In this document: piece after piece, positions 1-11,690 of the stretch | Numbering within the stretch: position 1 is the first letter of the stretch | Layout: each line of letters opens with the position of its first letter | Assembly: GCA_020310875.1 (NCBI GenBank) | Contig: CM035437.1 | Span: 48,801,110-48,865,109, forward strand | Length of the DNA: 64,000 bases | Source: Ceratopteris richardii | Lineage: Eukaryota; Streptophyta; Polypodiopsida; Polypodiales; Pteridaceae | Direction: 5' to 3' | Made by a program: the position numbers and the translations under genes | Notes under the pieces: generated by a model | The model's input: the letters and a program-made list of their open reading frames with translations, nothing else | The model's database searches: none | Told to the model about the DNA's origin: nothing

Positions 1-1720
1 TTACTCTGTTTGACCTTCTTGGTTCAAACTCTTCATGTGTATCTAAATACACATCTTCATCAAATCTTGATTCATCTTCATTTCTCATACTTGATCTGAT
101 CCTGGACGTACTTGCCTGCATATGATCTTCATCTCCATTCACCTGCATCTGTGATTTACCTTTTTCATTCCTTCTTATCTCTTCTTCAAGTGTTTCAACA
201 CTATGCTCTTTATCTGTATACCAGCTTTTTCCTTCATCAAACGTCACATCTCTGGAAACAATAAGCTGTTTGGTCAGAGGACTCGATAACCTATAACCCA
301 TATGCTTTTCATCATATCCGATGAACACATATTTTTTAGCTTTTGGTTCAAGCTTATGTCTCAACTGTGATGGTACATAAGCATAAGCAACTGATCCAAA
401 CACTTTACAATGATCAAGTGTTGGTTTCTTGCCCCACCAAGCTTCATAAGGGGTCATCCCATTTAAAGCTGTACACGGTAATCTGTTTACCAGGTATGGA
501 GCTGTATTTACAGCTTCAACCCAAAGATAGTTTGAACAATTCTTCTCCTTTAGCATTGCTTGTGCAAACTCAACTAGAGTTCGATTTCTTCTTTCTGCTA
601 CTCCATTTTATTGCGGTGTATACCTGCAAGTTATTTCTCTTTTGATACCTGCATTCCACAGATAATCATTGAAATCTCGAGAAAAATATTCTCCTCCTCC
701 ATCAGACCTTAGTCTTTTGAGTTTTTGTCCTGTAAGTCTTTCAGCATATGCATGAAAATGCATGAAAGCTTCAAATACTTCTGACTTCTCTCTCAAAACA
801 TAAAGAGTTATCCATCTTGTTGCATCATCAATGAAAAGAACATAATACCTCGATCCGCTGATAGATCCTTCTTTTGTTGGTCCCCATACATCTGTATGTA
901 TGAGCTCTAGCACACCATCATGTTTGTAACCATTTTTCTGAAATGGTAACCTGTGGGCTTTTCCCATCTGACAGGCTTCACATTTGTGAATCATATGTTG
1001 GTTCTTCATATTTGGTAATCCTTTCACAGATTGTTTCTCCACCATAACTTTGATTCCTGTTTCATTAAAATGTCCTAGCCTCTTATGCCAGAGGTCTAGT
1101 TCTATAAATACCTCATCACCATGTGTGATCAAGGCTTGACCAACATTCCCTTGTACTTTCAGAGTAAAAAGTCTAGCTTCCTTTTTACCATGGACAATTT
1201 GTTTGTATCCATTCTCTGGATCTTCAACAAATACTCCTTCATTTGTAAACCTGACTTGAAAACCTTTTTCTACTATCTGACCCACACTGATCAGATTCTT
1301 CGGGATTGTTGGAACATACAAAACATTTGTTAATAGGTCAGCTCCATTCTTACACTTTACTTTTTCAATTGACCTTACATTATGTTTTGTGTTATCACCT
1401 CTCTGTACTGTATGATTTGAAATGCCTCCTTCAAGTTCTGATAATAATTCTATCTTTCCTGACAAATGATTTGAACAACCAAAGTCAATATAGAATACCT
1501 TGAGGTCTTCATTTTCTGATGTACTTATCAAATTCATCATCAGTGTTGTATGACCATCATTCTGCATATCATTCGCATAGTTGTAGCAGGTAGTGTTGTG
1601 AGACTGATTCTGTCCTCAACTTCTTGCTCCACCTCTACCATATCCGCCTCTTTGAATTTGTCTTCCTCTTTGATATCTTTCGCTTCTGCCTCTACTATTA
1701 TTTTTCTGATTTTGACTTGA
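1..1720 (-). pseudogene. Copia A pol: protease, integrase and start of RT linker
   Basis: Domains in order: an aspartic protease motif FYIDFGCSNHLSG near 1485, where the usual DSG reads DFG; the GAG-pre-integrase zinc region with HKRLGHF and HKCEACQMGKAHRLPF (HHCC); and the integrase core with HTDVWGP, RSDGGGEYF and NGVAERRNRTL, so the DDE residues are all present. Stops lie at 1616-1618 (TGA where B has TGG) and 606-608 (TAA where B has CAA, a C-to-T change). Downstream of 606 the frame is open to the window edge, covering the integrase C-terminus (KVFGSVAYAYVPSQLRHKL) and an acidic linker. Reverse transcriptase and RNase H are outside the window. Confidence 0.92.
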
Positions 1721-2556
1721 TCATTGAGGATTATGCCAGCAATCATGAGCCAAATGATTGCTTAATCCACAGATCCAGCAAGCCTTCTTGTTACCTCTTC
1801 CTTTTGCATTACTTCTACTTTTATTTGTGACATTACCTTGTCCTCTTGCAAAATTTGTTTGAGCAGTCACTTCTTCTTCATCTTTTTCTTTACCTTTATC
1901 ACCTCTCTTCTTATTCTTTGTGTACATAGCCGAACTATGTCCTTTTTCTCCATCTGTCTTCAAATCTTGCTCAAACGTTAGCATTAGTCCAAGCAATTGA
2001 TTTAAATCTGGTACAAAATGATTTAAAGATAGTTCAGTTGAGAGTACGAAAGGTTTCCACCTTTCATCTCCTCTCAAACTTGTAAGCACTTGAGCTATTA
2101 ATCTGTGGTCTTTGATATCTTCACCAATCGATCCAAGACTGTCTGCCAAGTCCTTCATCTTAGTGACATAATCACTAATGCTTTGACTTTGCTTTTCTTG
2201 AATGTTGTGAACTCTGACCATAAGCTAGCCTTTCTAGCTTTCATAGTATTTTGGAAGTGATCTTCCAACGCTCTCCATATATCTTCTGCTTTCTCCAGAC
2301 CTCTAATGTGTGGTAGTAGATGATCTGTAACAGTATTGTAGATATAAGCTCTTGCCGTTGCATCTTTCTTCTGCCACAGCTTCAATGCTTCTAACTCTTC
2401 TTTCTTCGGTTGACTATCATCTTTGAAAGTCGGCTTCTTTTCTTCTCGTGTCACATATTTCATTAAGTCTTTACTCATAAGTAAAGCTTCCACGCACATT
2501 ACCCATGCGGGATAATTATCTCTGTCCATTTTGTCAATAGAGATATGATCTACCAT
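1721..2556 (-). pseudogene. Copia A gag (nucleocapsid and capsid), frameshifted
   Basis: Gag forms the virus-like particle of a copia element. The start at 2556 (MVDHISIDKMDRDNYPAW) matches the start of gag in copia B. The capsid-like UBN2-type region (NYPAW, LLMSKDLMKYV, DIWRALEDHF) is followed by a break near 2195, where one base is missing relative to B; the frame resumes as QSISDYVTKMKDLADSLGS. A basic linker leads to one zinc knuckle, CWICGLSNHLAHDC (C-x2-C-x4-H-x4-C), near 1750. A TGA at 1721-1723 replaces a GGA codon of B. The two ORFs are fragments of one gag rather than two genes. Confidence 0.9.
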
Positions 2557-2763
2557 AATCTTTTCTGTTACTTCCGGTGAGTGTAACGTTAAAATGTTTT
2601 ACCTTTTGTAAACCTTTACCTTCAAGAATGACTTTGGAACGCTTCTGGACACCGTTTCTGTTGATCACTTCAGCATTCACCTTTCCTTATGAGAATTCTT
2701 CAAATTCTCTCTCCGTTTCTTCTTCTGAGAAACCTTTTCTGCTCTTCAGAACCTTTTCTGTTC

Positions 2764-2826
2764 TGGTACCACTTGTGGATCTTACCGCTCTTATACCACT
2801 TGTAAACTTTAGGCTCTGATACCACT
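2764..2826 (-). repeat. Three primer-site-like repeats in the copia A leader
   Basis: On the plus strand, CTGGTACCACTTGTGG (2764), TTATACCACTTGTAAA (about 2791) and CTGATACCACTGTTGG (about 2816) are degenerate copies of one motif spaced about 25-27 bp apart. The last is the true primer site. They could come from slippage during minus-strand priming or be chance similarity in a short leader. Confidence 0.5.
2812..2825 (-). promoter_or_regulatory. Primer binding site of copia A
   Basis: The minus strand reads GTGGTATCAGAGCC directly next to the LTR end. TGGTATCAGAGC is the standard plant copia primer site, complementary to the 3' end of initiator tRNA-Met. It fixes the element's orientation and LTR boundary. 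Confidence 0.92.
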
Positions 2827-3976
2827 GTTGGTGCACCGCTTATTGCGGAATTTGCTTACACCACAGAAACTAAGCTAGAGTGATGTTAGAACACCTCTAT
2901 AATCATAAGTAGCTTAGCAAATTTTCTGAAACTGAAAACTTTTAACTGTATCTAGTGAACACCGAAAATTCACTTTACAGAAAGCTTCACATTTCCTTCA
3001 AGCTTCAATTCTGAACTCATTTACTTCAGACTTTACACTACTGTATTTTCTTATAGTTAAATAATCTTTGCGTCACTTAATTAAGCCAAAAACTGTGTCT
3101 TGAACTCACCAAAATTCCACCGGAACTTCACGGGACTGTTACCAAAATCTCACCGTAATTGTACTGGAATACTACCAGAATCAACTATAATTCTGTTTGT
3201 AATTACTTCAAACGTGTATACATGAAGTAAGGAAGTGACACCTGAACTTCCTTCACTGAGTGAACTCTATCTGAAGTTTAAGAAAAAACTTCACTAGTTC
3301 TGGATGCTTCTTTTCGGTCAGACTTTGTACTGTGTGTACATATCCATTTCACCGAAATCTTTGATCAACTTATAGTTGAGACTACTAGCTTTAAGATGAG
3401 CTATCTTTCATACAAAACTTTACACTATGTTACGAGATCTAACTTGTAGATGTACCAGAAAATGTTTACTGAGAAAAACTGTAACTGGTAACTACCTTTC
3501 ACAGTAACATGAAATCTCTCAGATTTCTTCACATACGAAGAATACGCTCAACTTCCACATGAACATGTGTTTTCTATTAGAGAAGATGTGTACAAAAATG
3601 ACTCGGTCTCACTTCGCTCATAGTCATGAGAACTCTCCTATACTGAGTAGTTTCTCCTTACCATCTCTCTCAGATGAATACCCGACATTTCAGGTTTTTG
3701 TTATTCATCTCTACATACACGATCTATGGCGTCTTCTATATCTTACTTCTATTCTCTATCTCATATGCGCACACACACACTTCTTCTAACTCTCAGCTCT
3801 CTTATATACAATTTTTGATCCGGTTTCAACAAACTCTAATTCTAGAAGTTTCTACGCTGTATATTTACAGTCGTGAATTTGTCCCATCACTAAGGCTTTG
3901 GTTTTTCTGAATGCTTTGTTTCTGCTTCTCTTTGTCTTTATGTCATTATGCATAATTAGTGAGTGAATCTCCAATA
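2826..3976 (-). repeat. 5' LTR of copia A
   Basis: About 1.15 kb. On the plus strand it begins TGTTGG at 2826 and ends CCAATA at 3976, where the expected terminal CA has become TA. It aligns, reverse-complemented, with the LTRs of copia B over most of its length, for example the 'aagccttagtga' and 'acttgtaaa/agtaaacg' blocks and the terminal 'attccgca' block. It contains a CACACA run near 3770 and no gene. The small ORFs within it are not coding. Confidence 0.88.
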
Positions 3977-4842
3977 GGAGAGTGGGCTATGAAGAATGGT
4001 GCCTATTGTGGAGGAGATTCAATGCTTGGGAGTGCTCGAGGACTCACCTCCTTATTATCCATGAATACCCTCACCTTGAGGGTCTTAGATGGCACAATGG
4101 CAACAGTCTTGATAAAATTCTGAGATTCAAGAAGAATGTGGACTTTCATGTCATGCTTAGTAGGAGATGGTATTTGGAATGGTTGACTTTTAGGTGTCAT
4201 TTTAAGTTCCAATCCCTTTTGCATCCCCTCATTGAGATAAAAAAATCACTTCTTATGTGGCGAATCCTCCACCAGAGAATTTGGACCAATGTAAAAGCTA
4301 ACAAAATTGTGGAGCCCCTCAGTGGTGTAAACGGTGCTTTCATGGCAATGAGGACTTGGGACACCTCTTCTTTTATGCCCCAAGTCAATGTTAATATGAC
4401 GGGCCCTTGGGAGATTCATGTTGTTGCAGGGACAAAACAATTTGGTTGTTCCTCAACATTGTGGAATGTTATAAGAGGCGAGAACCTCTTGAAGATAAGG
4501 AAAGAGAGTGTGTTTCCAACTTTGGTAGCCCTCCTAAAGAATGGTCAATCAAAAAATATCTTTTTCTTTTAGGAAAAATAATTTTGGATTGTAAGAAGCC
4601 CTCACCTTTTAGACACCATAGAGTGCCAACATTAAAAGCACGTGAACCCCCCATAAGGGGGACGAAAGGGCTATGAAACTTCTTTGTAATGTTCTCTAGC
4701 AAACTATATGCAATCCCTACTTTGTGGGATATGGGGGGGCCCACGGTTGCGAGGCCCGTTCACTTGTATAGTTGTTCTTTCTATTAATCAAAATTTGGGA
4801 GAGTAGGTTGTGGCTAAATTTCCTTTTCGAAAAGAAAAAAAA
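3977..4842 (+). pseudogene. 3' relic of a LINE-like non-LTR retrotransposon (zf-RVT domain)
   Basis: Two overlapping plus-strand frames together resemble the zinc-binding domain found at the C-terminus of plant LINE reverse transcriptases. The first frame has KKSLLMWRILHQRIWTN, like the WRxLHxxxPTN lead-in. The frame then shifts near 4320 to CKRCFHGNEDLGHLFFYA, the CxxC...ED.GHLFF zinc signature with the last Cys replaced by Ala. The sequence continues to 4676 without another clear domain, then reaches an AT-rich 3' region and an A-rich run at 4826-4842 that could be the remains of a poly(A) tail. It abuts the outer end of copia A's LTR. The family assignment is inference from motifs only. 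Confidence 0.5.
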
Positions 4843-7800
4843 AACACAACAATCACAACGTAAGGATGGATTCACACTCAAGATAGGTGGAAACTTTTGC
4901 TTTCAAATTTGTGCCATCATGATCTCCATTCACACTTCTTTATGTGGAAACAAAGTGCTAAATCAATATGATCGTTAGATTTCAAGAAACCCTCTTTTAG
5001 AATCGTTGATTTCATATGTTGTGCTATCATAAGTTTTGTTCCCCGAGGGATCAATCATCAAAATTTTGGTGGGTCCAGAACACTTGAATGGCTTTCATTA
5101 TCAATGATTTTTTTCCATGTAGAATTCACATATAATTTCACTACCAATCAGTCTTAATCCACACCAAAATGAAAATTTCTTACCATTACTATTCCTTGTT
5201 TTCCTCATTAAGAAATATCTTTGAAAATATGGAAGAAGAATAGTGTTGTACAATTACATGGAAATAATGGGTAGAACTTTTGCTTTTCTAAATGTGAAGC
5301 CTTTGGGATTTATTGATTATTGATCCCTATTTGAAGGGTCCTTAAACTTTAGGGTTGATTCCTCCAAGATTGTGTACCTTAATCTTTATTAAAAGCTTCT
5401 CCTATCCACTTGACTTGTACATGAGAGCTTGGAGGGTCTCCTTTTAGAAGGCATATGATTTCCTAAATGTGGAAACCATGTGATCACCTTGGGTACCCAT
5501 GTGTTGAAACATACACATGTCCCCTTGTAGTCTAATTATCCCCTTGACCTTGGGGCTATATATTTGAGAGGTTGGTTGGGTGGCTACATGCATCTCTTTC
5601 CCTAGTTGTTAGTTAGTCTTGTTAGTTGATTTAGTTGTGAATGTTAGGCCTCATACAACACTCTTATCAAAACTAAACGAATAAGATAAATAAAATCTTT
5701 CAAATTCTAATAAAGAGTGATTAGAAGAGTACCAATTTCATTGTGCTCATAGAGGAAAAAAACGTTTTAAGAGGAGGGGAAAGTCCCCAAGTTCCCATGC
5801 CTTATGCTCCAAGAAGATCAAATAAGGTATCATAAGATAAAGAATATGCAATTAAGTCCAATATAAATGAATAATTTCATAAACCATGAGGATTATGGAA
5901 ATTCTAAGTGGGTAAGAGAAAGAACTTGGAAGAAATATAAAGCACATCCTAAATGTAACATGATGTTTCATGGGATAACATAACAGAAGTTGTGGATTCC
6001 AATAATAAGGACCTAAGATAAAAAGATTTCTGAGGTGAAGCATAAAAGTTATATCCCTAAGTAAAATCCATGGGTAAGACATTAAACATGAGATTTGGAA
6101 AGGGGATGAAATAAATAAAGACATAATCTTATCTCTTATTTGGTTAAAGAAAGAAGAAAAGACAAAAGGACCAAATAGGGGAAAGATCAAATCAAACTTT
6201 AAGTTTGATAACATCAATCACACCATATTAAAATGGTTAACCAAATATTGTTGAAGATGGCATGTTTTTTCAATCTCAAGAAGAAAAAGGGACTCATGAT
6301 CCAATTGAATCCATGAAGAAGATGATGTCAGGAAATAGGCATTCCATCAATTATCCTCTCAAAGGGAAGAAAAAGAATTCTTCCATCAAGGTGTTGAAGA
6401 TTCTATCTCTCAATAAACTTCATGTCTTGAGAGTTAGAAATAAAGAGGGGATTAATTTCTCAAAGTTTGAAAATAAAATCCAAAGATCGAAACTCTAAAG
6501 CTTCATAAAAAATTATCATTTGAGTTTAAGAAGCAGAAAGATGATGGAAAACTAGAAAGCTTAGAAAGATCATCTTTGGAACCTAAGGTTTGCTTGATAA
6601 TTCAAGTTTGGAAGTAAATAAGAAAGATCTAGTTACATTGTCAACATAGGACATCTTAAAGAGATCTAGAGTACAAAGGGAGAGAATTCTTGAAGGATCT
6701 ACAAGACCTCTAAAGTTTGAGATCATAAAGGTCCATCATGATCAAGTATCAATCTAAAGATTCAAGGCTTGGTCGAAATAATCCATTCTTATAGATACTT
6801 GTGGTGTTAAAGATAGTAAGATTTTTTTCCAAAAAATAAGCCTATGAGTTCCCATCCTAGGCATAGTAAAAGGAAGCTATAAAGATCTTAATGTTTTTGG
6901 AAAAAAAGGGAAAATAGATTCCAAAATATATTTTCAACCAATTGGAGACTTTGAAATCTAGTCACTTAAAGTGAACTTTCAAAACTAAGTAAAGTTTTGA
7001 GAAAATATGAAACTCACTTTAAGTAATTTCTTCAAAACTATCTCCAAAGAAAGAGGGATAATACCTCAATAAACCAAATGGAAAATCCACCCATACCATT
7101 TTAATGGTTGGGAAGGCATTATAAAGAGATTCCTCTTTATTTATATTGATCCTTTAATAAAATAAATGGAGGTCAATTGTAAGAAAAAGATCCACCCATA
7201 ACACTAATTCAAAGGTACAAAGTATGTATACAGGAAAAGTGCTTTGGGCATGAACTATCAAAAGATTAATCTTCTTTGAAAATAGGATCTGATTATGAAG
7301 GTAAACCCAATACAAAGTCGTAAGCTAGCCAAGAGGATCCAGCTATGTTGTTAGGTGCATGCACAAGTGGTGCATAGAAATGAAGCAAGATAGTAATTTA
7401 GTTAGAGATACCTAAGATCCACCTAATTCACATGTTTATGCTATGGAAGCCTAGTCTTCACATAGCTAAAATAGTGAAATAGATAGGGAAATACTTTGGA
7501 TTTGGTTCAGTTTGTCACATGCAAAACTAGAAGCAAGAGGCAAGAGGCCCAACCACCAAGACAACGGCCTAGGACTACAACTCATAATGTTGATTCGGGA
7601 TGACTATCATTGTAAAAAATACTTTTAACCGTGATTGTGACACATTACTCAAGAAAGATACATGCACACACACGTGCGTGCACAAAGCATACACACATGT
7701 TAGCCTCTCTCGTGAACAAGAAACACAATGTCACATGGAGAGGGGTGTGAACTCCCTCTCATGGAAAGGATTCTCTAGGATATGTTTATGATGATCTAAG

Positions 7801-9254
7801 TCGAAACAAAAATACTGCAATTTTCATTGTTATTTTTCAATGAATATAGTGGGAAGATGTTAGGCCCATTTTCTTTGTAGAAGGACGATGATTGTAGAAA
7901 AGTAAATTAGTGTCGTAATTTGATCACAAATGAGGTAAAAAAAGGTTCAAGCACCTCCATGAACCGAAATGGGGGCCACATTCAATGGCTCAAGAAGAAC
8001 ATTTACTCCATCACTTATGAATATTACTACATGAAGCACAAAAAAACATCCAATGACAAGGATACATAGAACATCATGATGCAGAGGACTTCATGATGCA
8101 TGGAACATCTCAAATGCTAGATCATCATCAGAGGCAAAAATATCTTGGAGAGGGGAGTGTTACATTGAATCATGATAAAGAACAAAAAGCATTGGCAAGG
8201 AGGTCAAGGATGAATCAAACATAATGAAGAGGCACAAAAAAAATCAATGTTTTTACACATACCCACAATTATGCACAATATGAATAGATCCTCTTATGCT
8301 GAAAAGAGTCTTCCCACTTTTTTCTCATGAAGCAACTCATATCATAATTCATTTTTGTTAGATATTAATATAATTTTTTGTAAAGTGATACATAAGAGGC
8401 CTCCATGTACGCAAAATATTTCTCAATGCAAAGGAGAATTTTTTTAATCATTTTGTTTTAAATCGGGAGGTTCTTCTCTTGAATATTTTCTCTAGACTTT
8501 TCCTCTTGTTTTCACGCCATTAGCTCATTAACAAGTACCATTATTGACATAATTGTTGACAAGAGACTCTTAACATCCACTCATAGAGCTCATGAGTTAG
8601 ATCTCATAAGCTACACTCTTAACATCCTTTTGGAAGAAGCACATCTTATTATGTGACAACAACTAGAGCATCACATTAGAGTCAAAGAGAGGGTGTGTCC
8701 TTCTATACATGGTCCATCAACCGACCAAAATTAAATGCACGATTGAAAGTATGTAGATTGATGATCAAACTTCTGTTTCAATCTTTCAAGTAGCACTAGA
8801 AGAGTAGATCGATTATCAAACTTCCAAAAAAAACATAGTGAAAAGAGGTTTTGAGTGTGTGATATTCAGCATTAACACTAGTGTTCTACCAAAATAGGAC
8901 ACTATAGTGTCCTTTTTTGTATAAATCCAATGTCTTAACTCATTCTATACTACTTTTGGTTTGAGAATAAATCATTCGAGAAGGGCTTTCAAGACTATTT
9001 GTGGGCCCCTTCCACAATTTTTGGTTAACTAAGGTTGCTAGGAGCTCTGAAGTGGGATACCTTTTGTCTATTTAAAATACTAATGGGATTTGATGTTTCG
9101 ATGGGTCAATGGTGGTTCTAGATTATCACCAAGCTTGATAGAAATCTTGCTTATTGGTGGGAATCAATGAGATCCTCCAATTCTAGGGATGCTAGCCAAT
9201 TCAAGTACCAAGCTTTGTGGTTATCACTAGACTTGACTCTTTGGAGCATGATGC
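4843..9254. other. 4.4 kb with no recognisable gene
   Basis: AT-rich DNA with only short, unconvincing ORFs. I looked for reverse transcriptase, integrase, transposase and zinc-knuckle motifs on both strands and found none. A minus-strand 121-codon ORF at 5852-6217 is rich in F, L, I and S and looks like chance in AT-rich DNA. The only structured piece is a short CACACACGTGCGTGCAC stretch near 7665. It could be very old transposon debris. Confidence 0.6.
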
Positions 9255-9690
9255 TAGGGGTTTGTGGTCCCTTCTTGCCTCTCTGTTTGCCCATCCAACT
9301 GTGGATGCTCGGCTGTACTCATGCTAAGTTTCGTATCCAAACTTTTGAAGACTGCTCTCCAAAAGTGGCTAGTAAACTTCCTATCCCGATCATCTAAAGG
9401 AAGACCATATAACCGGTATAGGTTCTCTACAAAGAGTCTAGCCAACTCTGGTGTCTTCACTATAGTACGTGTCGAAATAAACCTAGCTATTTTGGTTAAC
9501 CTATTCACAATTACCCAGACCGAGTCATGACCTCTCTGTGTCTTCGGTAATCTGACTATAAAGTCCATGGAGATACTTTCCCACTTCACATTAGGAATAT
9601 CCAATGGGTGGAGTAGTCCTCCAATCCTCAACCTCTCAGCTTTATTGACTTGGCATTTGATGCACTTAAGCACATACTCTAGGACGTCCT
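9254..9690 (-). pseudogene. Gypsy C integrase core, C-terminally truncated
   Basis: Integrase inserts the element's DNA copy into the host genome. The fragment begins with the end of the zinc domain (MLKCIKCQVNKAERLR), then WESISMDFIVRLPKT and the core. Where the family has Asp (VDRLTK), this copy reads VNRLTK, so the first catalytic Asp is Asn, a G-to-A change. The second region LDDRDRKFTSHFW and the third HPQLDGQTER are recognisable. After QTER the protein becomes unrelated (QEGTTNP) and stops, marking a deletion or insertion boundary. Confidence 0.88.
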
Positions 9691-9751
9691 TATGAAGTCC
9701 AAGCTAATAAAACTGCCTCTTAACAAGATCATAAGTCTTGTTAACTCCTGG

Positions 9752-10290
9752 CTATCCCGCACTAGGTGTGTCATGACACTCATACAAAATATGCCATCTC
9801 ATCTCAAGATCTCTAGGCACACACTTCTTACCTTTATATAACAGATATCCATCATGGACACTGTAATTCTTCCACTTGAATCCTTCTTGAGTACCCGCCA
9901 ATACTCCATCCTCACCAGAAACCCGTATATCACGATCCCCATTCTCTATGGCTTCCCAAATTTTGGAATGTGCAGGATCAAGCCTACATTTCCCTCTAAT
10001 GAACTCAAGTAGCTCACTAGTGATCTGAGTAAAACTCAGTCCATTGAGCATAGGCATGGGCTAAGTGAATCAGCCACTACATTAAACTTTCCCTTTCTAT
10101 AACTAAGCTCATAATCAAACTCCTGAAGGGTCTTTGACCATCGGGCCTTGCGACCTTTAAGGTATGTTTGATTAGAGAGCCACTTGATGCTCTCTTGATC
10201 AAACACTATCGTGACTTTGGCACCATATAAATAATGACACCACTTCTTCAAAGCATGGACAATTGCATACAACTCTTTCTCATAAACGGA
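9752..10290 (-). pseudogene. Gypsy C RNase H and integrase N-terminus
   Basis: Two frames. 10272-10036 has RNase H residues: YAIVHALKKWCHYLYGAKVTIVFDQESIKWL and then RKARWSKTLQEFDYELSYRKGK, ending NVVADSLSP, the usual end of the gypsy RNase H domain. 10057-9752 continues through the tether (KGKKCVPRDLEMRWHILYECHD) into the integrase zinc domain. The N-terminal RNase H catalytic part (10290-10500) is degraded. The frame change between these ORFs, and the stop before 9690, mark it as dead. Confidence 0.82.
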
Positions 10291-10489
10291 GTTATTTTTT
10301 CACGATCCATCTGAATTCCATTCTGAGAGACTATATGCCCAAGGTATCTAACCTCTGTTTTGAGAAATTCACACTTTGACTCCTTAGCAAAGAGTGAATT
10401 TTCCCGTAGCACTTAAAATACTTTTCTTAAGTGTTCCAAGTGCTCCTCTTTTGATGCACTATAGATGAGAATATCATCCAAAAAGTATA

Positions 10490-11254
10490 CTACAAAGTGT
10501 CCTAGATAGGGCCATAAAACATATTCATGAGCTTCATGAAAGTGGCAGGAGCATTGGTGAGACCAAAAGGCATCACCAAAAACTCATAGTGCCCATATCT
10601 AGTCCTAAATGCAGTCTTAGGGACATCCTCTGCTCTTATCCTAATATGATGATATCCTGATCTAAGGTCAAGCTTGGTAAAATACCTAGCTTGATGTAAC
10701 TGATCAAATAGATCTTCCAATCTAGGCATTGGAAACCTATTTTTGATAATTACTTTATTAAGTGCTCTATAATCTATACATAGCCTCATAGAGCCGTCTT
10801 TCTTTTTAACTAGGAGCATTGGTGATGATCAAGGTGAGTTACTAGGTTTAATGAAGCCCTTATCTAAATAATCCTGCAATTGCTTCTCAACCTCCTCATG
10901 CTGAGAAACACTAAGCCTATAAGGTGGCCTACAAATAGGGTTAGTGTTAGTAACCACATCAATGGCATGGTTAATGTCCCCTCTCTCAGATGGTAGCCCT
11001 CTAGGTAAATTAGTAGGAAAAACATCTCTATACTCAAACATAAGATCCTTAAAACTTTTAACCACACACTCTTGGAAAAAAGAATAATAGAAAGTCATGT
11101 CCATATTTACATTCCTAGCATGAAAATATACATCAGATGAACTGTCTGTACAATCCTCAATATCATGACTATACAATAAAAACATCTCCTGTACATGCTG
11201 AGAATAAGAAAGACTATACAACTCTAATGATGAAATGAGAGGTGCACTAGGTAC
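10490..11254 (-). pseudogene. Gypsy C reverse transcriptase
   Basis: One frame from 11254 to 10502, broken by a TGA at 10829-10831. It starts with the connector EYRDVFPTNLPRGLPSERG, then the RT palm: [56 protein letters not shown] and [10 protein letters not shown]. The catalytic box reads [10 protein letters not shown] but lies in a different frame just downstream of 10505, so an indel separates it from the rest. Downstream of it the thumb and connection are too decayed to trace. Confidence 0.88.
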
Positions 11255-11280
11255 ATCTCTCTCTCTCTCTCTCTCTCTCC
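11255..11280. repeat. (TC)n microsatellite inside gypsy C pol
   Basis: About 13 TC units between the protease and reverse transcriptase coding blocks, translated on the minus strand as alternating Arg-Glu. Both flanking ORFs read into it, in different frames. Confidence 0.95.
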
Positions 11281-11640
11281 CTGAATACAAACTTTACTTC
11301 CATTCTTTTCAAATTCAAGTGTGTTGTTTTGATAGCTACGTTTTAGTGTGTCTCCCAACCCCCATAGCCACTCTCTTCCTAACACAAGGTCTGTCCTCTC
11401 CATATTCATAATTTGGAAGTCCATATAATCTATATAGTCCTGCATCTTGACTTCCAAATTGGATAATACCATAGTATCCCATATCCTCTTATCTTGCCCT
11501 TGCATCATAGATACTATGTATTTATGTGCACTAGGCTGCTGGGGAATCTTTAATTTCTTGGCAAGAGCATAGCTTATAAAGTTATGAGTGGCAAAGTCAT
11601 CGATCATGACCCGCACTCTAGTCCCATACACACTACCATG
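11255..11640 (-). pseudogene. Gypsy C aspartic protease region
   Basis: The 11631 ORF contains VRVMIDDFATHNFISYALAKKL, matching the retropepsin start of this group (usually DSGATHNFI, here DDFATHNFI), and a flap-end motif LVLGREWLWGLG. It runs into a GA/TC microsatellite at 11255-11280, where the reading frame changes to that used by reverse transcriptase. The repeat lies inside what should be coding sequence, so its length change probably caused the frame switch. Confidence 0.8.
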
Positions 11641-11690
11641 CAGTTAAACTAGGTGATGTGGTCCAAACTGTGGTGACCACAATGACTGAG

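Larger units (their letters stand above)
1..3976 (-). mobile_element. Ty1/copia element A (5' LTR, gag, part of pol), cut by window edge
   Basis: A minus-strand copia retrotransposon. Reading leftwards it has an LTR (3976-2826), a tRNA-iMet-like primer site (2825-2812), gag, protease, integrase and the beginning of the linker before reverse transcriptase, which runs off the left edge of the window. It is the same family as copia B (51490-57610): the LTRs, leader, gag start and integrase align closely. It is not functional as it stands, with a 1-bp frameshift in gag near 2195 and in-frame stops at 1721-1723, 1616-1618 and 606-608. The left LTR and target duplication lie outside the window. Confidence 0.93.

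Noticed and set aside
5852-6217. 121-codon minus ORF considered as a membrane protein or retroelement piece
   Set aside because: Composition fits chance in AT-rich DNA; no motif and no supporting neighbours.
4843-9254. Possible endogenous pararetrovirus or further LTR element
   Set aside because: No RT, RNase H, coat or movement-protein motif found in any frame.
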